The translations under genes and the position numbers were made by a program. The notes below the pieces were generated by a model. It searched no databases. It was given only the letters and a program-made list of their open reading frames with translations, and was not told where the DNA came from. From positions 8,410,669 to 8,474,668 of the forward strand of contig NZ_JACCBT010000001.1 of assembly GCF_013409045.1 (NCBI RefSeq): a stretch of 64,000 nt of DNA. The letters run 5' to 3'. Position 1 is the first letter of the stretch. Each line of letters starts with the position of its first letter. The stretch is from Actinomadura citrea. GTDB taxonomy: Bacteria > Actinomycetota > Actinomycetes > Streptosporangiales > Streptosporangiaceae. Positions 17,169 to 25,125 of this stretch are shown here, in pieces.

Positions 17169-18860
17169 TCACTCCTTCGGTTCGGTCGCCGCACCCGAGG
17201 GGCCGTCGGCGGCGGGGGTCTCGCCGGGCTCGGAAGCGGGCCCGTCCTGCGGACCGCGCAGCGCGGTCACGATGTCGTCGAACTCCGAGGTCGGGTTCCC
17301 CAGCGTGAGACCGCCGACCTCCACCACCGTACGCCCGCCCTCTCCGGCGCTCGCACGGACCCACACCCTGCGCCGGCGGACCATGAACGAGGTCGCCACG
17401 CCGAGCACCGCGAGGACGGCGGCGATGAGCGCGGGGATGCGGCCGGGGTCGCGGTTGACCGACAGGCTCGTCCACTCCTTGAGCCCGTCGAAGGTCACCG
17501 TGCCGGCGTCGCCGGGCAGCGCGAAGGACTCTCCCGGCTCCAGGAGCTTCTGGCCGCCCTTGATCGGCTGGATCGTCCTGCCGACGCCCTCCAGCTTGTA
17601 GACCGACTGCGGGCTGCCGGAGTCCAGGCCGAGGTCGCCCTTGAAGGCGGTGATCGTGACGACCGGGCGCAGCGGCGCGGGGAACGCCGAGACGATCTGC
17701 TTGCCGTCCTCGCTCGCCACCGCGGTCGGCCACAGGATGGCGTAGAAGGCGAGCTGGTCGGGCTCGGCGTCGGGGACCTTGATGACGCCCTCGGACGTCA
17801 GGTTCCGCGGCTCCATCTCCAGGAACGGCACCGAATCCTGGAAGGCGACGTTCCCCTTGGCGTCCCGGACGGTGAACACCGGCGCGTACCCGTGGCCGAG
17901 CAGGTACACCTTCGCGCCGCCGACCTTGAGCGGATGATTGATCTGCAGGTCGTAGGGCTTGTTCGGGGCGTCCGGGCTCGACCGGTAATGGATCTTGGCG
18001 TTGAACTCGGTGGCCTGGCCCCGCTTGGCGCCCTTGGCCTCGTACTCGGCCTTGAAGTCGTCCAGCGTGACCGTGAACGGGGCGAGCTCGCCGCCGCTGA
18101 AGGCGCGGCCGGGCTGGAACTGGTCGTAGAGGCCGAGCGAGTTGGCGAAGGTCTTGCCCTCGGTCAGCAGGACGTTGCCCCGGTAGCCGAACAGGTTCCC
18201 GAGGCCGAGCGCGAACAGCAGCGCCAGCAGCGCGAGGTGGAAGAGCAGGTTGCCCGTCTCGCCCAGGTAGCCCTTCTCGGCCGACGCGGCGCCGCTGGAC
18301 ACGTCCACGCGGAAGCGGCGGGCGCGCAGGGCCGTGCGGGCCTCGTCGAGGACGTCCTCAGGAGACGCGTCGGTCTCGTACGTGGCCGACTGCGGCAGTC
18401 GCGCCAGGTTGCGGGGGGCCGCCGGCGGGCGCGCCCGCATCGACCTGTAGTGCTTGACGGCGCGCGGGACGACGCAGCCGGCGAGCGAGACGAACAGCAG
18501 GATGTAGATGGCCGCGAACCAGGGGGCCGCGAACACGTCGAACATGGAGAACTTGTCGAGCCAGGGCCCGAGCGTCTCGTGCTTCTCCAGGTAGGCGGCG
18601 ACCTTCTCGGGTGCCTGGCCCCGCTGCGGCAGGATCGAGCCCGGCACCGCGCCGAGCGCCACCAGGAACAGCAGGATCAGCGCGGTCCGCATGGTGGTGA
18701 GCTGCCGCCAGCCCCACCGCAGCCAGCCGAGCGGGCCGATGCCGGAGGGGCGCGGCACCTCCTCCGGCGCCTGCCGCGCGGCGGGCGCCTCGGTGCCGGT
18801 CTCCTCCGCGTCGTCTGCGGCGTGGTCGGTGCCGGGGTGGTCGGTGTTGGTGTCAGTCAT
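17169..18860 (-). CDS. resB: Cytochrome c biogenesis protein ResB
   Basis: Membrane component of the system II heme lyase, working with CcsB. 563 residues: an acidic N-terminal 45-residue tail, the hallmark LRWGWRQLTTMRTALILLFLVALGA-type first membrane helix, two more helices, a large outer domain from about 230 to 470 and a final helix near 480. A Thr/Pro-rich tail ends the protein. ATG at 18860, one base after the ccdA stop. Same order as Mycobacterium Rv0526-Rv0529. Confidence 0.95.
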   Translation of the reverse strand: MTDTNTDHPGTDHAADDAEETGTEAPAARQAPEEVPRPSGIGPLGWLRWGWRQLTTMRTALILLFLVALGAVPGSILPQRGQAPEKVAAYLEKHETLGPWLDKFSMFDVFAAPWFAAIYILLFVSLAGCVVPRAVKHYRSMRARPPAAPRNLARLPQSATYETDASPEDVLDEARTALRARRFRVDVSSGAASAEKGYLGETGNLLFHLALLALLFALGLGNLFGYRGNVLLTEGKTFANSLGLYDQFQPGRAFSGGELAPFTVTLDDFKAEYEAKGAKRGQATEFNAKIHYRSSPDAPNKPYDLQINHPLKVGGAKVYLLGHGYAPVFTVRDAKGNVAFQDSVPFLEMEPRNLTSEGVIKVPDAEPDQLAFYAILWPTAVASEDGKQIVSAFPAPLRPVVTITAFKGDLGLDSGSPQSVYKLEGVGRTIQPIKGGQKLLEPGESFALPGDAGTVTFDGLKEWTSLSVNRDPGRIPALIAAVLAVLGVATSFMVRRRRVWVRASAGEGGRTVVEVGGLTLGNPTSEFDDIVTALRGPQDGPASEPGETPAADGPSGAATEPKE

Positions 18861-18861
18861 C

Positions 18862-19605
18862 TCACATCACCGGTTCGAAGCCGCTGATCCACGACCTCAG
18901 CTCGATGGTCAGGTCACCCCACAGGCCGCTCACGAGCAGCACCCCGATGAGGACGAGCATCCCCCCGCCGATCCGCATGACCAGGGGGTAGTGGCGCTTC
19001 ACGGCGCCGAACGCGCCGAGGGCCCTACGGTAGGCGATCGCGGTGGCCACGAACGGCAGCCCGAGGCCCGCGCAGTACGCCAGCGACAGCAGCGCGCCCC
19101 GCCCGGCGCTGGCCTCGGTGATCGCCAGGCCCTGCACCGCGCCGAGCGTCGGGCCGATGCACGGCGTCCAGCCCAGCCCGAACAGGACGCCGAGGAGCGG
19201 CGCCCCGGCGAGCCCGGCCGCCGGGAGGCGCCCCGACTTCACCGTCCGCTGGAGCCCGGGGACCAAGCCCATGAACGCCAGGCCGAACACGATCGTGATG
19301 ACGCCGAGGACGCGGGTGATCGTGTCCTGGTACTCCAGCAGCCACCGTCCGAGCCCGCCGAAGAGCGCGCCGTAGCTGACGAAGACGACGCTGAACCCGG
19401 CGACGAACAGCAGGACCCCGGCGAGGAGCCGTCCGCGCCGCTGCTCGGCGAGGTCGGCGCCCGTCATGCCCGTCACGTACGACAGGTAGCCCGGCACGAG
19501 GGGCAGGACGCACGGCGAGGCGAACGAGACGAGCCCGGCGAGGGCGGCCAGCGGCGCCGCCGCCACCAACGACCCGCTCACGACCGTCTCGTCCAGGGAG
19601 CTCAC
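18862..19605 (-). CDS. ccdA: Cytochrome c biogenesis thiol transporter CcdA
   Basis: Polytopic membrane protein that carries reducing equivalents from cytosolic thioredoxin to the outside, keeping apocytochrome CxxCH thiols reduced through ResA. 247 residues, six membrane segments; redox Cys32 (ASPCVLPLVPGYLS) and Cys149 (GWTPCIGPTLG) are both in their conserved contexts. GTG at 19605 overlaps the resA stop (GTGA), coupling the two redox partners. Confidence 0.95.
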   Translation of the reverse strand: MSSLDETVVSGSLVAAAPLAALAGLVSFASPCVLPLVPGYLSYVTGMTGADLAEQRRGRLLAGVLLFVAGFSVVFVSYGALFGGLGRWLLEYQDTITRVLGVITIVFGLAFMGLVPGLQRTVKSGRLPAAGLAGAPLLGVLFGLGWTPCIGPTLGAVQGLAITEASAGRGALLSLAYCAGLGLPFVATAIAYRRALGAFGAVKRHYPLVMRIGGGMLVLIGVLLVSGLWGDLTIELRSWISGFEPVM

Positions 19606-20204
19606 TTCTCCGCGAGGACCTTGCCAACCAGGGGGTCGAGCTTGGTGAACGTCGTCGCGCCGATGATGCGGGCGGCGACGCGGCCCTGCCGGTCCAGGAC
19701 GAGCGTGCTCGGGATCGCGCTCGGCGGGACCTCCCGGAACGCCAGCGTCACGCGGCCGTCGGCGTCGAAGAGGCTGGGGTAGGTGACCTTGAACTTGCGC
19801 TCGAACGCCTGCGCGTTGGGCTTGGAGTCCTTGAAGTTGACGCCGAGGAACTCCACGCCCTGCGCCTTCTTCCCGTCGTAGACGTGCTGGAGGGACGGCG
19901 CCTCGCCCCGGCAGGGCGCGCACCACGACGCCCAGAAGTTGACGACGACGACCTTGCCCTTGAGGTCGGCCAGCCTGAAGGATTCGCCGTCGAGCCGTTG
20001 CCCGGTGACGTTCGCGAGGCTCTTGCGCTGCGCCGCCTTGTACTCGGTCACGTTGCCGTTGCCCGAGATGAAGCGGTTGTCGCCGCCGTCGGGCCCGCCC
20101 TCCGCGGCGCCGGTGCCGGCGCAGCCCGCGAGCAGGCCGCAGAGCGCGACGGCGGCACCCGCGCGGAAAGGAGCGCGCGAGGGCGAGATACGGCGGGGGT
20201 TCAC
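19602..20204 (-). CDS. resA: TlpA/ResA-like thiol-disulfide lipoprotein
   Basis: Extracytoplasmic thioredoxin-like protein that reduces apocytochrome c. 200 residues; signal peptide ending in lipobox LLAGC with lipidated Cys28, then a redoxin domain with active-site WCAPC (Cys95, Cys98) and the cis-Pro segment SAIPSTLVLD. GTG at 20204. First gene of resA-ccdA-resB-ccsB; the 80-base leader before it carries a palindrome (20250-20268) that probably controls the operon. Confidence 0.94.
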   Translation of the reverse strand: MNPRRISPSRAPFRAGAAVALCGLLAGCAGTGAAEGGPDGGDNRFISGNGNVTEYKAAQRKSLANVTGQRLDGESFRLADLKGKVVVVNFWASWCAPCRGEAPSLQHVYDGKKAQGVEFLGVNFKDSKPNAQAFERKFKVTYPSLFDADGRVTLAFREVPPSAIPSTLVLDRQGRVAARIIGATTFTKLDPLVGKVLAEK

Positions 20205-20249
20205 GGTGCCCCTCCTCGGTACGACAGGGCGTTCAGTGCGAGACGTGGA

Positions 20250-20268
20250 GTACTACAGGATGTAGTAC
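20250..20268. promoter_or_regulatory. Perfect 19-bp BlaI/CopY-like operator upstream of resA
   Basis: GTACTACA, spacer GGA, TGTAGTAC: eight-base arms in perfect symmetry. The TACTACA/TGTAGTA arms are those of BlaI/MecI-type repressor sites (known for that family; spacing differs slightly). A further half-site, GTACGACA at 20219-20226, lies closer to resA. It lies 46 bases upstream of the resA start. No blaI gene is in the window. Confidence 0.65.
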
Positions 20269-20284
20269 AAACTTAGCGGTGCGG

Positions 20285-20923
20285 TCAGGCGCCCGCGACA
20301 TCGGGGCCCGTCGCGATCCCGGCGGCGGGCTCGCTGTAGGCGACCTCCACCAGCCGGCTGCCCTCGAACGTCAGGCTCGTGAGGCTGGCGAGCGCGCACT
20401 CCCGGCGGGCCGGGTGGTGCCAGAGCCGGCGGTGCTCGGCGTGCAGCCGCAGGATCCAGATCGGCAGCTGGTGGCTGACGCAGACGGCCTCGTGACCGAG
20501 GGCCGTCTCCCGTGCCCTGATGACGACGGCGCGCATCCGGGCGACGAGCAGCTTGTACGGCTCGCCCCAGGACGGCCGGAACGGGTTGACGAGGTGGCGC
20601 CAGTGCTCGGGGCGGCGCAGCGAGCCGGTCCCCACCCCGAACGTGAGCCCCTCGAAGTGGTTGCCGGCCTCGATCAGGCGGTCGTCCACCGTGACGGGCA
20701 GGCCGAGCGCGTCGGCCAGCGGCGCGGCCGTCTCCAGCGCCCGCTGCATGGGCGAGGAGAACAGCGCGGTGACGTCCCTGTCGGCGAACCACCGGGAGGC
20801 GGCCTTCGCCATGAGGACGCCGTCCTCGCTGAGGCGGTAACCGGGCAGCCGCCCGTAGAGGATGCGCTCGGGGTTGTGCACCTCGCCGTGCCGCAGGAGG
20901 TGAACGATCGTCGTGTCAGTCAT
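20285..20923 (-). CDS. Histidine phosphatase (phosphoglycerate mutase-like)
   Basis: 212 residues of the histidine phosphatase superfamily: phospho-His in LLRHGEV near residue 11, the FSSPMQRALETA motif near 55, and the second catalytic His in VCVSHQLPIWIL near 145. Substrate unknown; homologues such as Rv0525 sit at the same place, upstream of resA. ATG at 20923. Lies 7 bases after the lysR stop on the same strand. Confidence 0.9.
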   Translation of the reverse strand: MTDTTIVHLLRHGEVHNPERILYGRLPGYRLSEDGVLMAKAASRWFADRDVTALFSSPMQRALETAAPLADALGLPVTVDDRLIEAGNHFEGLTFGVGTGSLRRPEHWRHLVNPFRPSWGEPYKLLVARMRAVVIRARETALGHEAVCVSHQLPIWILRLHAEHRRLWHHPARRECALASLTSLTFEGSRLVEVAYSEPAAGIATGPDVAGA

Positions 20924-20930
20924 GGCGTCG

Positions 20931-21860
20931 TCAGATTACCCGCGCCCCCGCCTCCTCCCCGCAACCGGCCGGGACGGCGGCGCGCAGGGCGGTCACGGCG
21001 GCGCGGATCGCGGGGCGGCGGGCCGCCTCCTCGCGCCAGACGGCGTAGACGCGGCGCGACAGCGGGGCCGAGAGCGGGACGATCGCGACGCCCGGCGGGA
21101 CGTCGCAGCGGCCGAGGCGGGGCAGGATGACGTTGCCGAGCCCGGCGGCGACCAGGGAGAGCTGGGTGGCGAACTCGTAGGCCATGTGGTCGATCCTGGG
21201 TTCGCTGTCGATGGCGCGCAGCGTGCGCAGCAGCCAGTCGCAGCAGATGCTGTCGGGCGAGGAGCTGATCCACGGGTCCCCCGCGAGCTCCTTGAGGTCG
21301 ATCGTTTCGCGCCCGGCCAGGTCGTGGCCCGCGGGCAGTGCCGCGTCCGCGACGTCCTCGCAGATGACGCCCTTGTGCAGGCCCTCGGGCAGCGGGAGGG
21401 GCTCGTTGTTCCAGTCCTGGACGACGGCCATGTCGAGGTCCCCGCGCTGGACGAGCGGCATGCTGCGCATGGGGTCCTCCTCGCGGAGCAGGACGCGCAG
21501 ATCGGGGTGGTCGGCGCGCAGGGCGCGCAGCGCGGCGGGCATCAGCCCGCGGATCGCGGTCGGGAACGAGGCGACGGTGAGCTGGCCCACGACGGAGCCG
21601 CGGTGCGCCTCCAGGTCGGCCTGCGCCTGCTCGACGAGCGACAGGATCCGCTCGGCGTGCGCGACGAGCAGCTCGGCGGCGTCGGTGAGGCGGACGCCGC
21701 GGCCGTTGCGCTCCAGGAGCTTCTGCCCGGTCTCCCGCTCCAGCTTCGCGAGCTGCTGGGACACGGCCGACGTGGTGACGTGCAGGACGTCCGCGGCGGC
21801 GCTGACCGAGCCGTACGTCGCGACCGAGTGCAGGGCGCGCAGCCGTTCCAGATCAAGCAT
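20931..21860 (-). CDS. LysR-family transcriptional regulator
   Basis: 309 residues. N-terminal winged HTH (residues 1-60: LERLRALHSVATYGSVSAAA, then DVLHVTTSAVSQQLAKLE) and a periplasmic-binding-like sensor domain. It is divergent from the EamA transporter gene with a 72-base gap holding a LysR-type repeat, so it probably controls that transporter and dapA-like gene and itself. Effector unknown; a cationic or amino-acid-derived ligand would fit the neighbours. Confidence 0.92.
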   Translation of the reverse strand: MLDLERLRALHSVATYGSVSAAADVLHVTTSAVSQQLAKLERETGQKLLERNGRGVRLTDAAELLVAHAERILSLVEQAQADLEAHRGSVVGQLTVASFPTAIRGLMPAALRALRADHPDLRVLLREEDPMRSMPLVQRGDLDMAVVQDWNNEPLPLPEGLHKGVICEDVADAALPAGHDLAGRETIDLKELAGDPWISSSPDSICCDWLLRTLRAIDSEPRIDHMAYEFATQLSLVAAGLGNVILPRLGRCDVPPGVAIVPLSAPLSRRVYAVWREEAARRPAIRAAVTALRAAVPAGCGEEAGARVI

Positions 21861-21896
21861 GAAGCAATACTAAAACGAGGTGTCAAGAAGTTCTCG

Positions 21897-21912
21897 CTTG
21901 TCCTAAAGCAAG
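21897..21912. promoter_or_regulatory. LysR-type dyad between lysR and eamA
   Basis: CTTG-N8-CAAG centred in the divergent 72-base gap, 21 bases before the eamA start. The form is that of interrupted-dyad LysR boxes; regulator assignment is by position. Confidence 0.45.
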
Positions 21913-21932
21913 TGTTTCCTCACCATCGAGGC

Positions 21933-22865
21933 ATGAGATCGCGCCACGTCCTGCTGGCCACCCTGATCGCCGCGCTGTGGGGCTTCAACTTCGTGCCCAT
22001 CAAGGTGGCGCTGGACGACTTCCCGCCGCTGCTGATGGCCGCGCTGCGGTTCACGGCCGCGGCGGTGCCCGCGGTCTTCCTCGTCCGCCGCCCGCCGGTC
22101 GCCGCGCGCTGGTTCGTCCTGGTCGGCGTCCCGCTCGGCGTGGGGCAGTTCGGCCTGCTGTTCCTCGGCATGAGCATGGGCATGCCCGCCGGCCTGGCGT
22201 CGGTCGTGCTCCAGGTGCAGGCGGTCTTCACGGCGCTGTTCGCGGGCCTGCTGCTGGGGGAGCGCGTCGGAGGCCGCCAGATCGCCGGGATGGCCGTCGC
22301 GTTCGCCGGGATCACGCTGCTCGGCGTCGCGCAGGGCGAGGGCGGGAGCCCGGTGGGGGCGTTCCTGGTCTGCCTCGGCGGCGCGGCCGCCTGGGGTCTG
22401 GCGAACGTCGCCATGCGGGGGATGAACCGGTCCACCGGGGAGCCGGTCGACGCGTTCGCGTTCATGGTGTGGATGTCGCTGGTGCCGCCGCTCCCCCTGC
22501 TCGCCCTGTCGCTGATCTTCGAGGGGCCGGGGGCCCTGCCGGAGGCGGCGCACCACCTCTCGCTCGCCGGGGTGGCCTCGGTGGCGTTCATCGCCTACGT
22601 CGCCACGCTGTTCTGCTTCGGCGGATGGGCGTGGCTGATCCGCCGGTACGAGGTCGGCACGGTCGCCATGTACTCGCTGCTCGTCCCGCCGTTCGGGCTC
22701 GTCTCGGCGGCCCTGCTGCTGGGCGAGCACGTGGACGCGGTCCGGCTCGCCGGCGCCGCACTGATCATCGCGGGGGTCGCCGCCGGCAGCGTCCGGCCGC
22801 GGTCCCGCACCCGCAGCCTGCCCGCGCCGCCCGCGCCCGCCGCGCCGGCCGCCCGAACGAGATGA
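21933..22865 (+). CDS. EamA-family (DMT) metabolite transporter
   Basis: 310 residues with ten membrane segments in two EamA repeats of five; the first opens with LLATLIAALWGFNFVPIKVAL and the repeats each end in a LLGERV/LLGEHV motif. This family exports amino acids and related metabolites. ATG at 21933. The stop overlaps the next start (ATGA), so the dapA-like enzyme is translationally coupled, suggesting transport and turnover of one compound. Confidence 0.9.
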   Translation: MRSRHVLLATLIAALWGFNFVPIKVALDDFPPLLMAALRFTAAAVPAVFLVRRPPVAARWFVLVGVPLGVGQFGLLFLGMSMGMPAGLASVVLQVQAVFTALFAGLLLGERVGGRQIAGMAVAFAGITLLGVAQGEGGSPVGAFLVCLGGAAAWGLANVAMRGMNRSTGEPVDAFAFMVWMSLVPPLPLLALSLIFEGPGALPEAAHHLSLAGVASVAFIAYVATLFCFGGWAWLIRRYEVGTVAMYSLLVPPFGLVSAALLLGEHVDAVRLAGAALIIAGVAAGSVRPRSRTRSLPAPPAPAAPAARTR

Positions 22866-23743
22866 GATCCATGCACGGAATCCACGCGTCGCTCGTCACG
22901 CCGTTCAGCGGCTCCGGCGAGGTGGACGCCAAATCCCTCGAACGCCTCGCCCGGCACTGCCTGGAGAACGGCGCGGACGGCCTGGTCGCGCTCGGCACCA
23001 CCGGCGAGGCCGCGCTGCTGAGCGCCGCCGAGCAGCGGACGGTGCTGGAGGTGTGCCGGGCCGTCTCGATCGAGCACGGGACGCCGCTGACGGTGGGCGC
23101 CGGGACGATGGGCACCGAGGACTCGATCCGGCAGGCCCGCGAGCGCGCCCCGCTCGCCGACGCTCTGCTCGTCGTCGTCCCGTACTACCTGCGGCCGTCG
23201 GAGGAGGGCGTCATCGACCACTTCGCCGCCGTCGGCGCGGCCGTGGACGTCCCGCTGATTCCGTACAACGTGCCGTACCGGACGGCCAGGCCCCTGTCCG
23301 CCGACGCCCTCCTGGCGATCCTCGCGCTCGACTGCGTCGCCGGCATGAAGCACTGCGCGGGCGCCGTCGACCAGGACACCCTCGCCATGCTCGCGGCCAA
23401 CCCCGGCAAGGCGATCCTGTCCGGGGACGACGCCTTCATCTACCCCATGCTCCAGCTCGGCGCGGCGGGCGGCGTCGCCGCGTGCGCGTGCCTCGCCCCG
23501 GCCGCCTACGCCGCCATGGCGCGGGCTACACGGGAGGGCAACGCGGCGCGGGCGCTGACGTTCCACAACGCCCTGCTGCCGATGGCGGAGGCGCTGTTCA
23601 GCGAACCTTCCCCGGCCGTCCTCAAGGCGTGCCTGGCCGACGAGGGGCTGATCGACGACCCCGCGGTGCGCGCTCCCCTGCACGCACCGCGCCACGAACC
23701 GGTCGTCGCCGCCCTGAGGGCGTTCCGCGCTCTGCCGTTCTAG
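22862..23743 (+). CDS. DapA/NAL-family aldolase (dihydrodipicolinate synthase-like)
   Basis: 293-residue class I aldolase barrel. Seen: GTTGE at 45-49, catalytic Tyr135 in LIPYNVPYRT and Schiff-base Lys163 in AGMKHCAGA. The family includes lysine-pathway DapA, N-acetylneuraminate lyase and others. Co-transcription with a transporter and a LysR regulator argues for a specialised catabolic or export-linked role over housekeeping lysine synthesis. ATG at 22862 (a second ATG three codons on). Its TAG stop shares the palindrome CTAG with the convergent hemL stop. Confidence 0.88.
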   Translation: MRSMHGIHASLVTPFSGSGEVDAKSLERLARHCLENGADGLVALGTTGEAALLSAAEQRTVLEVCRAVSIEHGTPLTVGAGTMGTEDSIRQARERAPLADALLVVVPYYLRPSEEGVIDHFAAVGAAVDVPLIPYNVPYRTARPLSADALLAILALDCVAGMKHCAGAVDQDTLAMLAANPGKAILSGDDAFIYPMLQLGAAGGVAACACLAPAAYAAMARATREGNAARALTFHNALLPMAEALFSEPSPAVLKACLADEGLIDDPAVRAPLHAPRHEPVVAALRAFRALPF

Positions 23744-25038
23744 GACTCCGCCGCGCGCGCGGCGGCGCGGGCGGCGTGCGGGAGGGCCTCCAGGACGCGT
23801 CCCAGAGCCTCGTCGTCGTGCGCGGCGGACAGGAACCACACCTCGTACGCCGAAGGCGGCAGGTACACGCCACGCTCCAGCGCGGCGTGGAAGAAGGCCG
23901 CGTACGCCTTGGGGTCCTGACGCTGCGCCGCGGCGAAGTCGCCCACCACGCCGTCGGTGAAGAAGATCGAGAAGAGGTTCCCGGCGGTCTGCAGCGTGTG
24001 CGGGACGCCCTCGCGCTCCAGCGCCTCGGACGCGGCCTTCGACACGATCTGCGCCGAGCGGTCGATCGCGGCGTACACCTCGTCCGTGGCGCCGCGCAGC
24101 GTGGCGAGCCCGGCGGCGGTGGCCAGCGGGTTCCCCGAGAGGGTCCCGGCCTGGTAGACGGGCCCGGCGGGGGCGAGGTGGTCCATGACGTCGGCGCGCC
24201 CGCCGAACGCGGCGGCGGGCAGCCCGCCGCCCATCACCTTGCCGAACGTCATCAGGTCGCCCGGCACGCCCTCGATCCCGAACCACCCGGACCGCGACGC
24301 CCGGAACCCGGTGAGCACCTCGTCGATCACCAGCAGCGCGCCGTACCGCTCGCACAGCCGCTTGAGCAGCGCGTTGAACCCGGCCAGCGGCGGGACCACG
24401 CCCATGTTGCACGGCACCGCCTCGGTGATCAAGCAGGCGATGTCGTTGCCGTGGTCGTGGAAGGCCGTCTCCACGGCCGCGACGTCGTTGTACGGCAGGA
24501 TCAGCGTGTCGGCGGTGGTCGCGCCGGTCACGCCCGGCGTGTCGGGGAGCCCGAACGTGGCGACGCCGGAGCCCGCCGCGGCGAGCAGCGAGTCCACGTG
24601 CCCGTGGTAGCAGCCCGCGAACTTCACGATCTTGGTGCGGCCGGTGAACCCGCGGGCCAGCCGGATCGCCGACATCGTCGCCTCGGTCCCCGAGTTGACC
24701 AGCCGGACCTTCGCCGCCGCCGTGCGGGACACGATCTCCTCGGCGAGCTCCACCTCGCCCTGGGTCGGCGCGCCGTAGGACGTGCCGCGTCCGGCCGCGT
24801 CCCGCACCGCCTCCACCACGGCCGGATGCGCGTGCCCGAGGATCATTGGGCCCCACGAGCACACGAGGTCGACGTATGAGGTGCCGTCGACGTCGGTAAG
24901 GTACGGACCACGCCCGGACGCCATGAAACGGGGCGTCCCGCCTACGGCGCCGAAGGCCCGGACCGGGGAGTTGACGCCGCCGGGAACAACGGCGGCGGAA
25001 CGGTCGAACAACTGCCGGGAGCGATCGAAGTCAGTCAC
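23740..25038 (-). CDS. hemL: Glutamate-1-semialdehyde 2,1-aminomutase
   Basis: PLP enzyme that makes 5-aminolevulinate from glutamate-1-semialdehyde, directly after HemA in the C5 pathway. 432 residues; FDRSAAVVPGGVNSPVRAF N-terminus, VNSGTEATMSAIRLAR phosphate loop, VIDEVLTGFR and PLP-lysine segment MTFGKVMGGGLPAAAFGG. ATG at 25038. In Mycobacterium hemL lies immediately before the PGM-resA operon; here the LysR/EamA/DapA cassette intervenes. Heme supply links it with the ccs/res genes. Confidence 0.97.
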   Translation of the reverse strand: MTDFDRSRQLFDRSAAVVPGGVNSPVRAFGAVGGTPRFMASGRGPYLTDVDGTSYVDLVCSWGPMILGHAHPAVVEAVRDAAGRGTSYGAPTQGEVELAEEIVSRTAAAKVRLVNSGTEATMSAIRLARGFTGRTKIVKFAGCYHGHVDSLLAAAGSGVATFGLPDTPGVTGATTADTLILPYNDVAAVETAFHDHGNDIACLITEAVPCNMGVVPPLAGFNALLKRLCERYGALLVIDEVLTGFRASRSGWFGIEGVPGDLMTFGKVMGGGLPAAAFGGRADVMDHLAPAGPVYQAGTLSGNPLATAAGLATLRGATDEVYAAIDRSAQIVSKAASEALEREGVPHTLQTAGNLFSIFFTDGVVGDFAAAQRQDPKAYAAFFHAALERGVYLPPSAYEVWFLSAAHDDEALGRVLEALPHAARAAARAAES

Positions 25039-25074
25039 GGTTGCAGTCTCTCAGTTGCAGTTCGGCGACTTGCC

Positions 25075-25104
25075 TTGACCCGGTGGCGTATGGGCCGATA
25101 TTCC
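25075..25104 (+). promoter_or_regulatory. Promoter of the pseudokinase gene
   Basis: TTGACC at 25075-25080 and TATTCC at 25099-25104, spacer 18, a fair housekeeping-sigma promoter. It predicts a start point near 25111, which argues against ATG candidates at 25075 and 25090. Confidence 0.5.
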
Positions 25105-25125
25105 ACCAAGTACGACATCGGAGGG

